Assembly: GCF_902460845.1 (NCBI RefSeq)
Contig: NZ_CABPVS010000005.1
Location: forward strand, 65,152-129,151
Source of the DNA: Campylobacter concisus
Lineage (GTDB): Bacteria > Campylobacterota > Campylobacteria > Campylobacterales > Campylobacteraceae
Reading direction: 5' to 3'
Length of the DNA stretch: 64,000 bases
Positions within the stretch are counted from its first letter, which is position 1. Each line of letters begins with the position of its first letter. A program made the translations under genes and the position numbers. The notes below the pieces were generated by a model. It ran no database searches. It had not been told where the DNA came from and was given only the letters and a program-made list of their open reading frames with translations. Shown one piece after another: positions 35,721 to 44,639 of this stretch.

Positions 35721-36686
35721 ATGAAAATTATTATCGACCGTTTTGACGGAACTAAAAAATATGAATCAACTTATGAGCTAACAAATGAAGAGATCAAAGG
35801 CAAAACTCTTTTAACAGTGCTTCTTGATATCAAACAAAAAAAGGATGCGACGCTAAATTTCACAGCATCTTGCCGCTCAGCGATATGTGGAGCGTGCGCT
35901 GTTAGAGTAAATGGCCACTCATATCTAGCCTGTGATACAAAGATGAATGAGCTTTTGGCGGAGTATGATAACCCAGAGAGCATAAGAATTTCTCCACTTG
36001 GAAATTTCAAAGTGATCTCAGACCTCATGGTGGACTGGGAACCAAGTATTGAAAATTTACGCAAGATTAGGCCTAGCATCACTGCTAAGTCAGAATTTAG
36101 CGCAGAAAAAGGCTGTAAACAAAGTCAAAAAGAGTATGAAAAAGTAGCGCTTGAATGGGACTGCATACTTTGCGGTGCGTGCGCTAGTGAGTGTAATAAG
36201 CTTGAAGCTGATGCGAGCGATTATATGCAACCATTTGTATTTGTTCATGCTTATAGAGCCGCCTTTGACTCACGTAGCAAAGATCCTATGCCGCATCTAA
36301 AACCAGCTATAGATAATGGCCTTTGGATGTGTGTAAAGTGCCAAGAGTGCGCTGATCGCTGTCCAAAAGGTATAAGCGCATGCAAGGATATAACTGATCT
36401 TCGCATTATGGCTATACAAAAAGGCTTTGATGATGGCATGGGACCAGATCACGCTGAGGCGTTTTTAACCGATCTAGTCGATGGCTCAGGCAGACTAAAT
36501 GAGATCAAGCTTGCACTTCGTTCTGAGGGAGTGTTTAAAAATATGGGCAAAATGGATATCGCGGCAAATTTAATGCTCGCAGGCAAGATGAATCCGCTTC
36601 ATATTTTTGGTGAAGAGGATATTGAAGGACATGACGATCTAGCAAAAATGATAAATGCGGCTCGCAAAGCTGCTAGTAAGGAGTAA
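35721..36686 (+). CDS. mfrB: Methylmenaquinol:fumarate reductase iron-sulfur subunit
   Basis: Electron-transfer subunit between MfrE/quinol and MfrA. The 321 residues show a plant-type [2Fe-2S] motif CRSAICGACAVRVNGHSYLAC (about 54-73) and C-terminal cluster motifs CILCGACASECNKL (about 153-166) and CVKCQECADRCPKG (about 198-211), as in SdhB/FrdB. A C-terminal extension of about 80 residues beyond the last cluster makes it longer than FrdB (about 245). Ends 2 bases before mfrE. Confidence 0.94.
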   Translation: MKIIIDRFDGTKKYESTYELTNEEIKGKTLLTVLLDIKQKKDATLNFTASCRSAICGACAVRVNGHSYLACDTKMNELLAEYDNPESIRISPLGNFKVISDLMVDWEPSIENLRKIRPSITAKSEFSAEKGCKQSQKEYEKVALEWDCILCGACASECNKLEADASDYMQPFVFVHAYRAAFDSRSKDPMPHLKPAIDNGLWMCVKCQECADRCPKGISACKDITDLRIMAIQKGFDDGMGPDHAEAFLTDLVDGSGRLNEIKLALRSEGVFKNMGKMDIAANLMLAGKMNPLHIFGEEDIEGHDDLAKMINAARKAASKE

Positions 36687-36688
36687 TT

Positions 36689-37546
36689 ATGCAAAACGAA
36701 TTCGCTTTTTTTCCAGGATGCGTACTCTCTCAAGCAGCTAAAGAGGCTAAAATGTCGCTTGAGGCTATCGCTCCGATACTTGGCTGGAAGCTTCACGAGA
36801 TAAAGGGCTGGAGCTGCTGTGGTGCTCAACAAGCACAAGACGTAGATCCTATCGCTGCACTTGTAGCAAATGCTAGAAACATAGCGCTTGCAGAGCAGAT
36901 GAATATGCCGATGCTTACGACATGCTCAACTTGTATGCTAACTCTAACAAGAGCAAAAACTACACTTGATAAGGGTGCAAAGGACCGCATAAATACTTTC
37001 TTGGCTGAGGGCAATATGAAATATAATGGCTCAACCGAGATCACAAGCCTTCTTTGGGTGCTTTATCAAAACGTAGAAACGCTAAGAGCAAAGGTTGTTA
37101 AACCACTTAGTGGGCTAAAAGTAGCGCTATTTTATGGCTGCCATAGCCTAAGACCTGAAAAAGATCTGCACAATAGAGAAAGCTCAGTCAATCCAAAGAG
37201 CTTTGAAACCGTTGTAGGCGCACTTGGTGCTACTATCGTGCCATTTGAGAAAAGACTTGACTGCTGTGGTTTTCACGCTAGTTACCCAGCTGGCACATCT
37301 GTAAGAAAAATGTCAAGCCAGATCGTAAATAACGCCGATGAAAACGGTGCTGATGTAGTTGTTACACCATGCCCGCTTTGTCAAATGCAACTTGACATCT
37401 ACCAAGAGAGATATCAAGATGAGAACCACTCAAATGTGAGAAAGCCTATCATTCACCTATCTCAGCTTGTAGGTCTTGCACTTGGACTATCTGTTGAAGA
37501 TCTTGGGCTTGATCTAAACATCATTGACGCTACCAAGATAGCGTAA
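36689..37546 (+). CDS. mfrE: Methylmenaquinol:fumarate reductase subunit E (CCG domains)
   Basis: SdhE/MfrE-type membrane-associated subunit that takes the place of haem-b anchors and binds iron-sulfur through CCG domains. The 285 residues carry two CX(n)CCG-type repeats: FFPGCVLSQ, GWSCCGAQ and CSTCMLTL in the first half, FYGCHSLR, LDCCGFHASYPAG and PCPLCQMQL in the second. No membrane helix is evident, as expected for this non-classical anchor. Third gene of mfrABE, followed by a hairpin. Confidence 0.93.
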   Translation: MQNEFAFFPGCVLSQAAKEAKMSLEAIAPILGWKLHEIKGWSCCGAQQAQDVDPIAALVANARNIALAEQMNMPMLTTCSTCMLTLTRAKTTLDKGAKDRINTFLAEGNMKYNGSTEITSLLWVLYQNVETLRAKVVKPLSGLKVALFYGCHSLRPEKDLHNRESSVNPKSFETVVGALGATIVPFEKRLDCCGFHASYPAGTSVRKMSSQIVNNADENGADVVVTPCPLCQMQLDIYQERYQDENHSNVRKPIIHLSQLVGLALGLSVEDLGLDLNIIDATKIA

Positions 37547-37552
37547 AGTTTA

Positions 37553-37574
37553 TCCCACGTCTTTTGGCGTGGGA
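37553..37574 (+). terminator. Hairpin after mfrE
   Basis: TCCCACG (37553-37559) and CGTGGGA (37568-37574) form a GC-rich 7-bp stem with an 8-base loop, 6 bases after the mfrE stop. Only a weak T-tract (AATTCTT) follows. Confidence 0.65.
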
Positions 37575-37718
37575 AATTCTTAAAATTTATTTTTCTATTA
37601 CTAACAAAGCAAATTTGGCATTTTATAAAAAATTAATTTATTTTTTAATATAAAAATGGGTCAAAAATAATAAAATTTATTATGTAAATTCTTTTATTTA
37701 TATAAAATATTTTTTAGC

Positions 37719-37724
37719 TATAAT
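37719..37724 (+). promoter_or_regulatory. -10 box of the adhesin gene
   Basis: TATAAT preceded by a long T/A-periodic stretch (TATTTTTTAGC), 47 bases before the ATG at 37772. Typical of campylobacter housekeeping promoters, which lack a -35. The leader also holds an AAAGGA ribosome binding site about 6 bases before the start. Confidence 0.55.
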
Positions 37725-37771
37725 CGCGTGAAATTTTAAATGGATTGATTATTAAATTTAAAGGACTAAAT

Positions 37772-40700
37772 ATGCAAAATGTTGGCATCATTGCAAAAAT
37801 AAGCGGAAAAGTATTTGTAAAACGCAATGGAAAGTTGATCGCACTAAAACAGGGAGATGAGATATTTTTAGGCGACGAGATCATAACACAAAGTAGTGGT
37901 GATACAGTCATTATAAATTTCTACCACGCTTCGCCTATCACGCTACTTGAGCCCCAAACTATTATCATCACAAAAGAGCTATCAAAAGCAAATTTTAATA
38001 CGCAAGGCAGCGAAGCCCAGATAGAAGAAGATAAGAGAAATTTTCTTGTTGAGAATGAAGAAACAAAAAACAAAGGCGAAGACGACAGCCCTCATAACGC
38101 AAGTCATAGTTCTCATGGCTCAAGCCACGGCAGTAGCTTTGCAAGCATAAATGGTTTAAATTTTGATACACAAGGTCACATCTCAAGTATTATTGGTGTT
38201 GATGGTGGTGCGGTTGTACTGCCAGTCATATTAAAAGAGTCGGCATTGGCACATAGGTCTATTAGCGGTGCGGTAGCAGCGGTAGAGCAAAAAGAGAGTG
38301 CTCCGGTTATTGCGGCACCAAGTGTTAGAATTTTAAAAGACATTGATGGCGACGGCTATATAAATATTGCAGAAGCAGGCGGCGATGCAAATCATACTGG
38401 TATGGCGGTTACTTTTAATAATGACTTTAAGCCAAATGACAAAGTGACATTGGAAATCGTAAATAACGGTATAAAAACTACGCTTGTTTATAAAGTTGAT
38501 CAAGCTGGTACAAGCGTGATAAATATAAATAATCCAAGTGAAATTTTGCCTATTGAGTCAAATGCTATAAACCCAGAGCAAAAAGAATTTATCATTCCAA
38601 GTGTCACTGTCACTCCAAATGCTGCATTTAGTGTAAATTCTAGTATCACTCTAGCAAATGGCACTAATTCATATGTGGCAAATATAGCCACAAGTGTTGA
38701 TACCATCACTCCAACTCTTGCTTTTAAAAAGGTATTTTTGGGTAAAGATTTAAACCGAGATGGCGTCATAGATGCAAGCGAAAATAGCTTTAATCCAGCA
38801 ATTAGCACACCAAGTGATGATGCAAAGGTCGTCTTATCACCAAATATGAAAATAGGCGACAAGATAAAACTAACTACCACTGATCCTGACGGAACTTTAC
38901 ATGAAAAAGTGCTGGTTAAAACATCTGGTAATATGCTTGTAGATAAAGAGAGCGGTGAGAGCTATCCGCTTATAAGTGAAAGTGGTGGAAATGTCGGTTT
39001 TAATGTAGCAAATGCGGTTAAAATTTCATCTTCAACTCCAACAAATGTAAATATCCAAATGATAAGTAAGTCGGGCAATCCAGGTGCAACTGAAACCATA
39101 GCCATAGCAAACAATAACGACCCAATCGCTGTTTTTACGCTTGATGAGAATAAAGATGGCATGATAAATTTGGCCGAGCTCGCAAAAAGTGGTAGCGCGG
39201 CCTTAATGATAGATATTTATGTGCCAAACAATGCTACAGCTGGCGACAAGATCCGTATCAAAGTTGATGATCCAGCTAGCACACCAACAAGTGTAACAAA
39301 GACATATACCATCTCATCTGACGGACTTACTGCTACGCTTGATGGTGGAACGGAGATTATCCCTATAGAAAATGGCAAGATTACAATTGCTGATCCAACA
39401 AACTCGAGCGATCCAAGCATAAAAAGGCTAAGTACGACGATCATTGATGGCACGACTGGCACCCCAAAAGCTTCAAGTGTGAGTGAAATTTCAAGCGATA
39501 CAGTTGCACCTATTAAATCCCCGCATGTACAGTTTGCAAAAGATAGCGATAAAGATGGTGTTCTAACCAGCAAGGAGAGTGGCTTTAGCCCTGATGGCGT
39601 AAAGACACCGATAAAGATAAAAATTCCAAACGATGCAAAAGATGGTGATAAATTTGAGATAGATATCGCAGGAAGTGATGGTAAAACAGATAAAATCACT
39701 ATTAAAATTTCTCAAAACGCATCTGGTGTATATAGTGCCACGAGAGATGATGGTGTGCCTATTAGTGTAAATAATGGTACCATAGAGACCACCACAAGAC
39801 TTTATGGGCTTACGACAAATTTTACAACTACATTTACTGACAAAGCCGGCAATAAAGCAGCCCCAGTCACAGACAAGATAACTCTAGATAATAGCATAAA
39901 GGTGCAGTTTGCAAGGGATAATGATGGTGATGGACTGATAGATAGTATCACAACTCCTTCTGGCTCGTCATCAACTCAAAGCGATCTTGATATCTACCTG
40001 CCTAATAATACAAAACCAGGAAGCAGCATAAATGTCACGATATCAACTCCTACCATACCATCTGTTACAACAACTGTAAAATATACCATAAGTGACGATG
40101 GATTAACAGCCATACCAAGTGATGGTTCAGCACCGCTTCCAATAGCCGGTGGTAAATTTAGCATACCAGATGTTCCTATTTCTATGGATCATTCTACGCC
40201 GGTTAGAGCGACTATCACAACACCTGGCGAGGCTACGACGACTGATGGTGTCCGTGGTAGATTGTTTGACTTTGGAATTTTAGAGTATATTGACGATGTA
40301 AAGCTTGCTACGCAGATAGATGGAGGAGTTATAAATATCGCAAAATACTTAAGAGCAGGAGATAATGAAAAAGTTATTCAGAAAAATAACTTTGATAATG
40401 AGAGCAAAACTATAAAAGAGTACAATATTTCGCTTACTAACGATGAGCAGCCAAATATAGTCTTTGGTGTAGACCGTGCTCCTGGAACCAAGCTTCGTTT
40501 AGCTCTTGAAGATGATCATGGTAATGCTAAAATTTTACCAAACGGACAAAACTATATAGATCTAGTTGTAGGTGCGGACAAGCGTGTAAATATGGACTTT
40601 GAAGCGCTTGGGATAAAGCTAGATGAAAGATACTCAAATATTAGAGCGACTGTTTTAAAGAGTGATGAAACAAAAGATGATGATCTCTTGGTCCGAGTCG

Positions 40701-42478
40701 ATCTTGATGCTACTCCAGATGTGATAGCTACACCAAATGCCACGTCTAATGTTACTAGTGTAGATATTTCAGGCAGTATCGGAACCGACTCAAATGGTAA
40801 CAATACTCTTAATAAAAATACCATAAATAAAGTTGATCTTTATGATTTGCTAAATTCTGTTCACAAAAGCTCGTCTCTTGATAATACACATAGCTATTCT
40901 GAAAATTTTGCCCTATCAGCCAATAGCACTGGGGCAAATTTTATGATAAAAAATTCTGACGCCGCAGGAAACGTATCTATTAGTACTGTAACGTTTATCG
41001 GCAATAGCGGTCTTGATGCTGATATGTGGTTTTACAACTACGTAGATCCGTCATGGAGAGCTAGAGTTGGTAACAATTCTGGTGTTTATAGTACGCGAGG
41101 AGGTAAGTCTATTTATAAAGACTATATGGAAATTTATTCCCCAAGTGCCTCTACTACCTATGATGTTGTGCAGTTTGCTTCAGGAACACACTATAAGACT
41201 TTGTCTAATCAAGGAAATATGCATGCAGAGGATTTAGCTAGAGTTGGTAGACATGGAGATAGTGCCTTATACGATGCGTCTAATCCATATGCGCCAAAGA
41301 AATTTAGAAATGGTGTCGATACAGCTGCTGGTACTGGTGATAACATAGGCTTTGCAAATGGTGTTTTAAAAGGCAGACCCGGCAACTATACCCTTGGTGA
41401 GTCAAATCCTGTTGGATCTGATCTTGTTATGAAGATAAATGGCTGGATATATGTAAGTGCACCTGGAATATATTCTGTAAGAGCAGCAGACTTGCATAAC
41501 TATGCAGAGCTTACTATAAATGGAACGACACAAAAATTTGGAAGCCCAACAACGTATATAAACCCAGCTACGGAAGCATCATATGGTAAAAATGGCCAGT
41601 GGTGGAGTAGGGATTTTACATTTGATAAAGCTGGTTTTTATAAACTTGATATGGAGTATATGGACGGAACTGGTGAGATGAACTTATCTTTATATATGCT
41701 TCCAAAGAGTGTAGCAAACACTTATGGTCCCCAAGATCCATATCCTTCATCTATGCTAGTTGGAGCACAAGGTAGTGGCACGCATCTATTTAGTAACAAT
41801 TACGTTGAAGCACTTATTCAAAATGGACATCTAAAAAAGATAGGGACTACAAATTCTTACGAGCTAAGTGATGCTAGTAAATACGGCGAATCAAATTTTG
41901 GCGATCCAGTTTACCTAAGACAAGAAGGCGATATAAAAGGTGGTAACCTAGATGATGCCTTTGTTTATAGTAAGGGTAGAATGATAGATGGTAGAGGTGG
42001 CGTGGATACTCTGATAGTAGTTGATGATGTGGATTTTTCAAATTTAGATAATGTTAAAAAGATAAATAACTTTGAAAAGATCCAGCTAGGCAGTGCCGAT
42101 CAAGCAGTATCTATAAAATTTAGCCCAGATGGTGTCTTTGATATTATTGATAGCAGAAATACAAGAGATGCAAGCAATAGTGCAGCCAGTGAAAGTGTAA
42201 ATACTGTGCTAAAAGTCATAGGCGACAGCAAAGACCTAGTACAGCTCACACATGACTTTGTAAAAGCTACAAAAGCTGATGTTGCTACGCTAAATAGAAA
42301 ACATAGTGTTGTCGGTGACATATACAACAAAGTAGATGTTACAAGTGAGGGTGATGCAGTAAATCAAGTCTATAAAGCGACATTTAATCGCCAAGAAACC
42401 ATCAATGGAAATACAATAAACACAAGACACACTATTTTTCTTGAGATACAAGATGGCGTACAGGTGGATCTGTTATAA
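37772..42478 (+). CDS. Large calcium-loop repeat adhesin, probable type I secretion substrate
   Basis: Surface or biofilm adhesin by architecture; no close relative is named. From the ATG at 37772 it has 1,568 residues, no Sec signal and no cysteine that I can see. Layout: a retention/BapA-prefix-like module (1-70, GKVFVKRNGKLIALKQGDEI); a Ser/His/Gly linker (about 100-125); five Ig-like repeats of about 130 residues, each opened by an EF-hand-like loop (DIDGDGYI about 190, DLNRDGVI about 327, DENKDGMI about 458, DSDKDGVL about 591, DNDGDGLI about 717); an extra Ig-like region (about 840-1075); a PA14-like region (about 1083-1310, VSAPGIYSVRAADLHNYAEL); and a C-terminal module with GGNLDDAF and DGRGGVDTLIVV (about 1390-1420) like the tails of type I-secreted adhesins. 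No LapBCE-type transporter lies beside it. An upstream TTG at 37745 is possible but has no ribosome binding site. Confidence 0.8.
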   Translation: MQNVGIIAKISGKVFVKRNGKLIALKQGDEIFLGDEIITQSSGDTVIINFYHASPITLLEPQTIIITKELSKANFNTQGSEAQIEEDKRNFLVENEETKNKGEDDSPHNASHSSHGSSHGSSFASINGLNFDTQGHISSIIGVDGGAVVLPVILKESALAHRSISGAVAAVEQKESAPVIAAPSVRILKDIDGDGYINIAEAGGDANHTGMAVTFNNDFKPNDKVTLEIVNNGIKTTLVYKVDQAGTSVININNPSEILPIESNAINPEQKEFIIPSVTVTPNAAFSVNSSITLANGTNSYVANIATSVDTITPTLAFKKVFLGKDLNRDGVIDASENSFNPAISTPSDDAKVVLSPNMKIGDKIKLTTTDPDGTLHEKVLVKTSGNMLVDKESGESYPLISESGGNVGFNVANAVKISSSTPTNVNIQMISKSGNPGATETIAIANNNDPIAVFTLDENKDGMINLAELAKSGSAALMIDIYVPNNATAGDKIRIKVDDPASTPTSVTKTYTISSDGLTATLDGGTEIIPIENGKITIADPTNSSDPSIKRLSTTIIDGTTGTPKASSVSEISSDTVAPIKSPHVQFAKDSDKDGVLTSKESGFSPDGVKTPIKIKIPNDAKDGDKFEIDIAGSDGKTDKITIKISQNASGVYSATRDDGVPISVNNGTIETTTRLYGLTTNFTTTFTDKAGNKAAPVTDKITLDNSIKVQFARDNDGDGLIDSITTPSGSSSTQSDLDIYLPNNTKPGSSINVTISTPTIPSVTTTVKYTISDDGLTAIPSDGSAPLPIAGGKFSIPDVPISMDHSTPVRATITTPGEATTTDGVRGRLFDFGILEYIDDVKLATQIDGGVINIAKYLRAGDNEKVIQKNNFDNESKTIKEYNISLTNDEQPNIVFGVDRAPGTKLRLALEDDHGNAKILPNGQNYIDLVVGADKRVNMDFEALGIKLDERYSNIRATVLKSDETKDDDLLVRVDLDATPDVIATPNATSNVTSVDISGSIGTDSNGNNTLNKNTINKVDLYDLLNSVHKSSSLDNTHSYSENFALSANSTGANFMIKNSDAAGNVSISTVTFIGNSGLDADMWFYNYVDPSWRARVGNNSGVYSTRGGKSIYKDYMEIYSPSASTTYDVVQFASGTHYKTLSNQGNMHAEDLARVGRHGDSALYDASNPYAPKKFRNGVDTAAGTGDNIGFANGVLKGRPGNYTLGESNPVGSDLVMKINGWIYVSAPGIYSVRAADLHNYAELTINGTTQKFGSPTTYINPATEASYGKNGQWWSRDFTFDKAGFYKLDMEYMDGTGEMNLSLYMLPKSVANTYGPQDPYPSSMLVGAQGSGTHLFSNNYVEALIQNGHLKKIGTTNSYELSDASKYGESNFGDPVYLRQEGDIKGGNLDDAFVYSKGRMIDGRGGVDTLIVVDDVDFSNLDNVKKINNFEKIQLGSADQAVSIKFSPDGVFDIIDSRNTRDASNSAASESVNTVLKVIGDSKDLVQLTHDFVKATKADVATLNRKHSVVGDIYNKVDVTSEGDAVNQVYKATFNRQETINGNTINTRHTIFLEIQDGVQVDLL

Positions 42479-42502
42479 AAATTTGAATTTGTATATAAAG
42501 AG

Positions 42503-42530
42503 TAAAGCCCAAAATTTCTCTTGGGCTTTA
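42503..42530. terminator. Bidirectional terminator between adhesin and htpG
   Basis: Perfect 10-bp stem TAAAGCCCAA (42503-42512) and TTGGGCTTTA (42521-42530), 8-base loop, with A- and T-rich flanks on both sides. It serves both converging genes, 24 bases after the adhesin stop and 6 bases after the htpG stop. Confidence 0.82.
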
Positions 42531-42535
42531 TAAAT

Positions 42536-44392
42536 TTAGATAGCTTTTATCATCACTTTCGTTAGTAATTCTGAAAATTTAGCAGGATTTTCTAGACTCA
42601 TGCCCTCATTTAGCCTTGCCATATCAAGAAGCAAAGGCGCTATGTCATAAACCATCGCCTCATTTTTCTCTAGTTTTGTAAAAATTTCATGGTCAGCATT
42701 GATCTCTAAGATTGGTTTAACTTTTGGAGCGTTTGCGCCTTGTCCCATCTGTTTAAGCATCTCTTGCATAGCATAATCAGGATCGTTTTTATCATAAATT
42801 AACACCGCAGCGGAGCTTGAGAGTCTTGAGCTTAGTCTTACATCTTTTACCTCGTCTTTTAAAATTTCCTTCATTTTAACAAGCGTGTTTGCAACCTTGC
42901 TCTCATCAACATTCTCATCGCTTTTGATCTCGTCATTTATATCAGCATGTGAGACTGATTTTAGAGGTGTTTTGTCAAATTCATTAACCATTGGCATGAC
43001 GATCGTATCGATCTCTTCATCCATAATAAGCACTTCGATGTCGTTTTTCTTAAAACTCTCAAGAAGCGGAGAATTTCTTAGCATATTTTCATTGTTGCCG
43101 CTGATGTAGTAGATCGACTTTTGATCCTCTTTCATCGCTTCTTTGTACTCTTTTAGGCTGATTAGTCCATCTCTTTTTGAACTTTTAAATAGGCAAAGAT
43201 CTAAAATTTGCTCTTTTTCTGCGTTAAATCCGTAAAGTCCCTCTTTTAGAACCTTGCCAAATAGTTTGTAAAATTTTATGTATTTTTCTCGGTCGTTATC
43301 TTTTAACTTTGCAAGTTCGCTTAAAATTTTCTTCACACTTTGCTCTTTAACGGTTCGCATGATCGCATTTTCTTGTAAAATTTCACGGCTTACATTTAAT
43401 GGTAGATCCTCAACATCAATGATACCCTTGATGAATCTTAAATATGGCGGCAAGAGTTCTTTTGCATCATCTGTGATAAAGACTCTTTTCACATAGAGCT
43501 TCACGCCACTTTGATAATCAACCCTAAAGAGATCAAACGGCTCGGTGCTTGGTACATAAAATAGTGTCGAATACTCGATCTTACCCTCAGCTTTTGTGTG
43601 GATGTAAAGGAGCGGGTCGCTGCTATCGTGAGAAATTTGCTTATAAAAGTCGTTATAATCTTGCTCTTTAAGGCTAGCTTTATTTAGCCTCCAAAGCGCA
43701 TTAGCCTTGTTTATCTGCTCGTTTTTGGTCTCATATGTGCCTTCTTTTTCGCCTTCTTTTGGAGCGACATAGCTTTGTTTATCCATAAATATAGGATAAG
43801 GAATGTGGTTTGAATACTTCTTGACTATCTCTTCGATACGCCAAGAATTTGCAAACTCATCGTCATTTAAATGTAAGATGATGTCCGTTCCAAAGCTATC
43901 TTTTTTAGCATCTTCTATCTCGTAGCTTTTTGCATCAGATGTCCATTTATAGGCTTTGTCACTAAGTGCTCGTTTGCTTATGACCTCGATCTTGTTTGCC
44001 ACCATAAATGCTGAGTAAAAGCCAACACCAAACTGACCGATCAGTGAGCTATCTTTTTTGGCATTGCCACTTAAATTTTTCATAAAACCTTTTGTGCCAC
44101 TTCTTGCTATAGTGCCTAAATTTGCAATAAGCTCATCCTTATCCATGCCGATACCATTGTCACTGATGGTTAAAATTTTAGCCTTATCATCTACTTTGAT
44201 GTCGATCCTTGGAGTATAGCTCAGACTTTTATACTTTTCATCGGTCAAGCATAGGTAGTTTAGCTTATCAAGTGCGTCGTTTGAGTTTGAGATGAGCTCT
44301 CTTAAAAATATCTCTTTATTTGAGTAAAGAGAGTGGATCATCAAATTTAAAAGGTCATTGACCTCTGTTTGAAATTCAAATTTATCTGCCAT
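42536..44392 (-). CDS. htpG: Chaperone HtpG (Hsp90)
   Basis: ATP-dependent chaperone of the Hsp90 family, cytoplasmic. The 618 residues start with [20 protein letters not shown] and show the GHKL ATPase motifs [26 protein letters not shown] and [13 protein letters not shown], a middle domain (about 230-490; [20 protein letters not shown]) and a C-terminal dimerisation domain. Length is normal. Ribosome binding site AAGGAAAAG. Single-gene unit, monocistronic by its flanks. Confidence 0.97.
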   Translation of the reverse strand: MADKFEFQTEVNDLLNLMIHSLYSNKEIFLRELISNSNDALDKLNYLCLTDEKYKSLSYTPRIDIKVDDKAKILTISDNGIGMDKDELIANLGTIARSGTKGFMKNLSGNAKKDSSLIGQFGVGFYSAFMVANKIEVISKRALSDKAYKWTSDAKSYEIEDAKKDSFGTDIILHLNDDEFANSWRIEEIVKKYSNHIPYPIFMDKQSYVAPKEGEKEGTYETKNEQINKANALWRLNKASLKEQDYNDFYKQISHDSSDPLLYIHTKAEGKIEYSTLFYVPSTEPFDLFRVDYQSGVKLYVKRVFITDDAKELLPPYLRFIKGIIDVEDLPLNVSREILQENAIMRTVKEQSVKKILSELAKLKDNDREKYIKFYKLFGKVLKEGLYGFNAEKEQILDLCLFKSSKRDGLISLKEYKEAMKEDQKSIYYISGNNENMLRNSPLLESFKKNDIEVLIMDEEIDTIVMPMVNEFDKTPLKSVSHADINDEIKSDENVDESKVANTLVKMKEILKDEVKDVRLSSRLSSSAAVLIYDKNDPDYAMQEMLKQMGQGANAPKVKPILEINADHEIFTKLEKNEAMVYDIAPLLLDMARLNEGMSLENPAKFSELLTKVMIKAI

Positions 44393-44601
44393 TTTTCTTT
44401 TCCTTGTTTTAAAATTTTTGGCAGATTATAACACAAAGTGATAAAAATATACTTAACCTTGATAGCATTACTATCAAGGTTTTTAAATTAATTTTTTAAA
44501 ATAATTTCAAAAAAGTTATAGTTTATGAATAAAATAATAATGATAATTTATTAAATATTATTAATTATGCATTCTTGTATAAAGTTTATTTAAAATAGTG
44601 C

Positions 44602-44607
44602 TATAAT
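44602..44607 (+). promoter_or_regulatory. Extended -10 box of the chemoreceptor gene
   Basis: TGC-TATAAT (TG at 44599-44600), 33 bases before the ATG at 44640. An AAAGGAG ribosome binding site follows at about 44629-44635. The form is sigma-70, not the sigma-28 motif often used for late motility genes. Confidence 0.55.
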
Positions 44608-44639
44608 CAAGGCTAAAATTTTTAGAAAAAGGAGACAAA

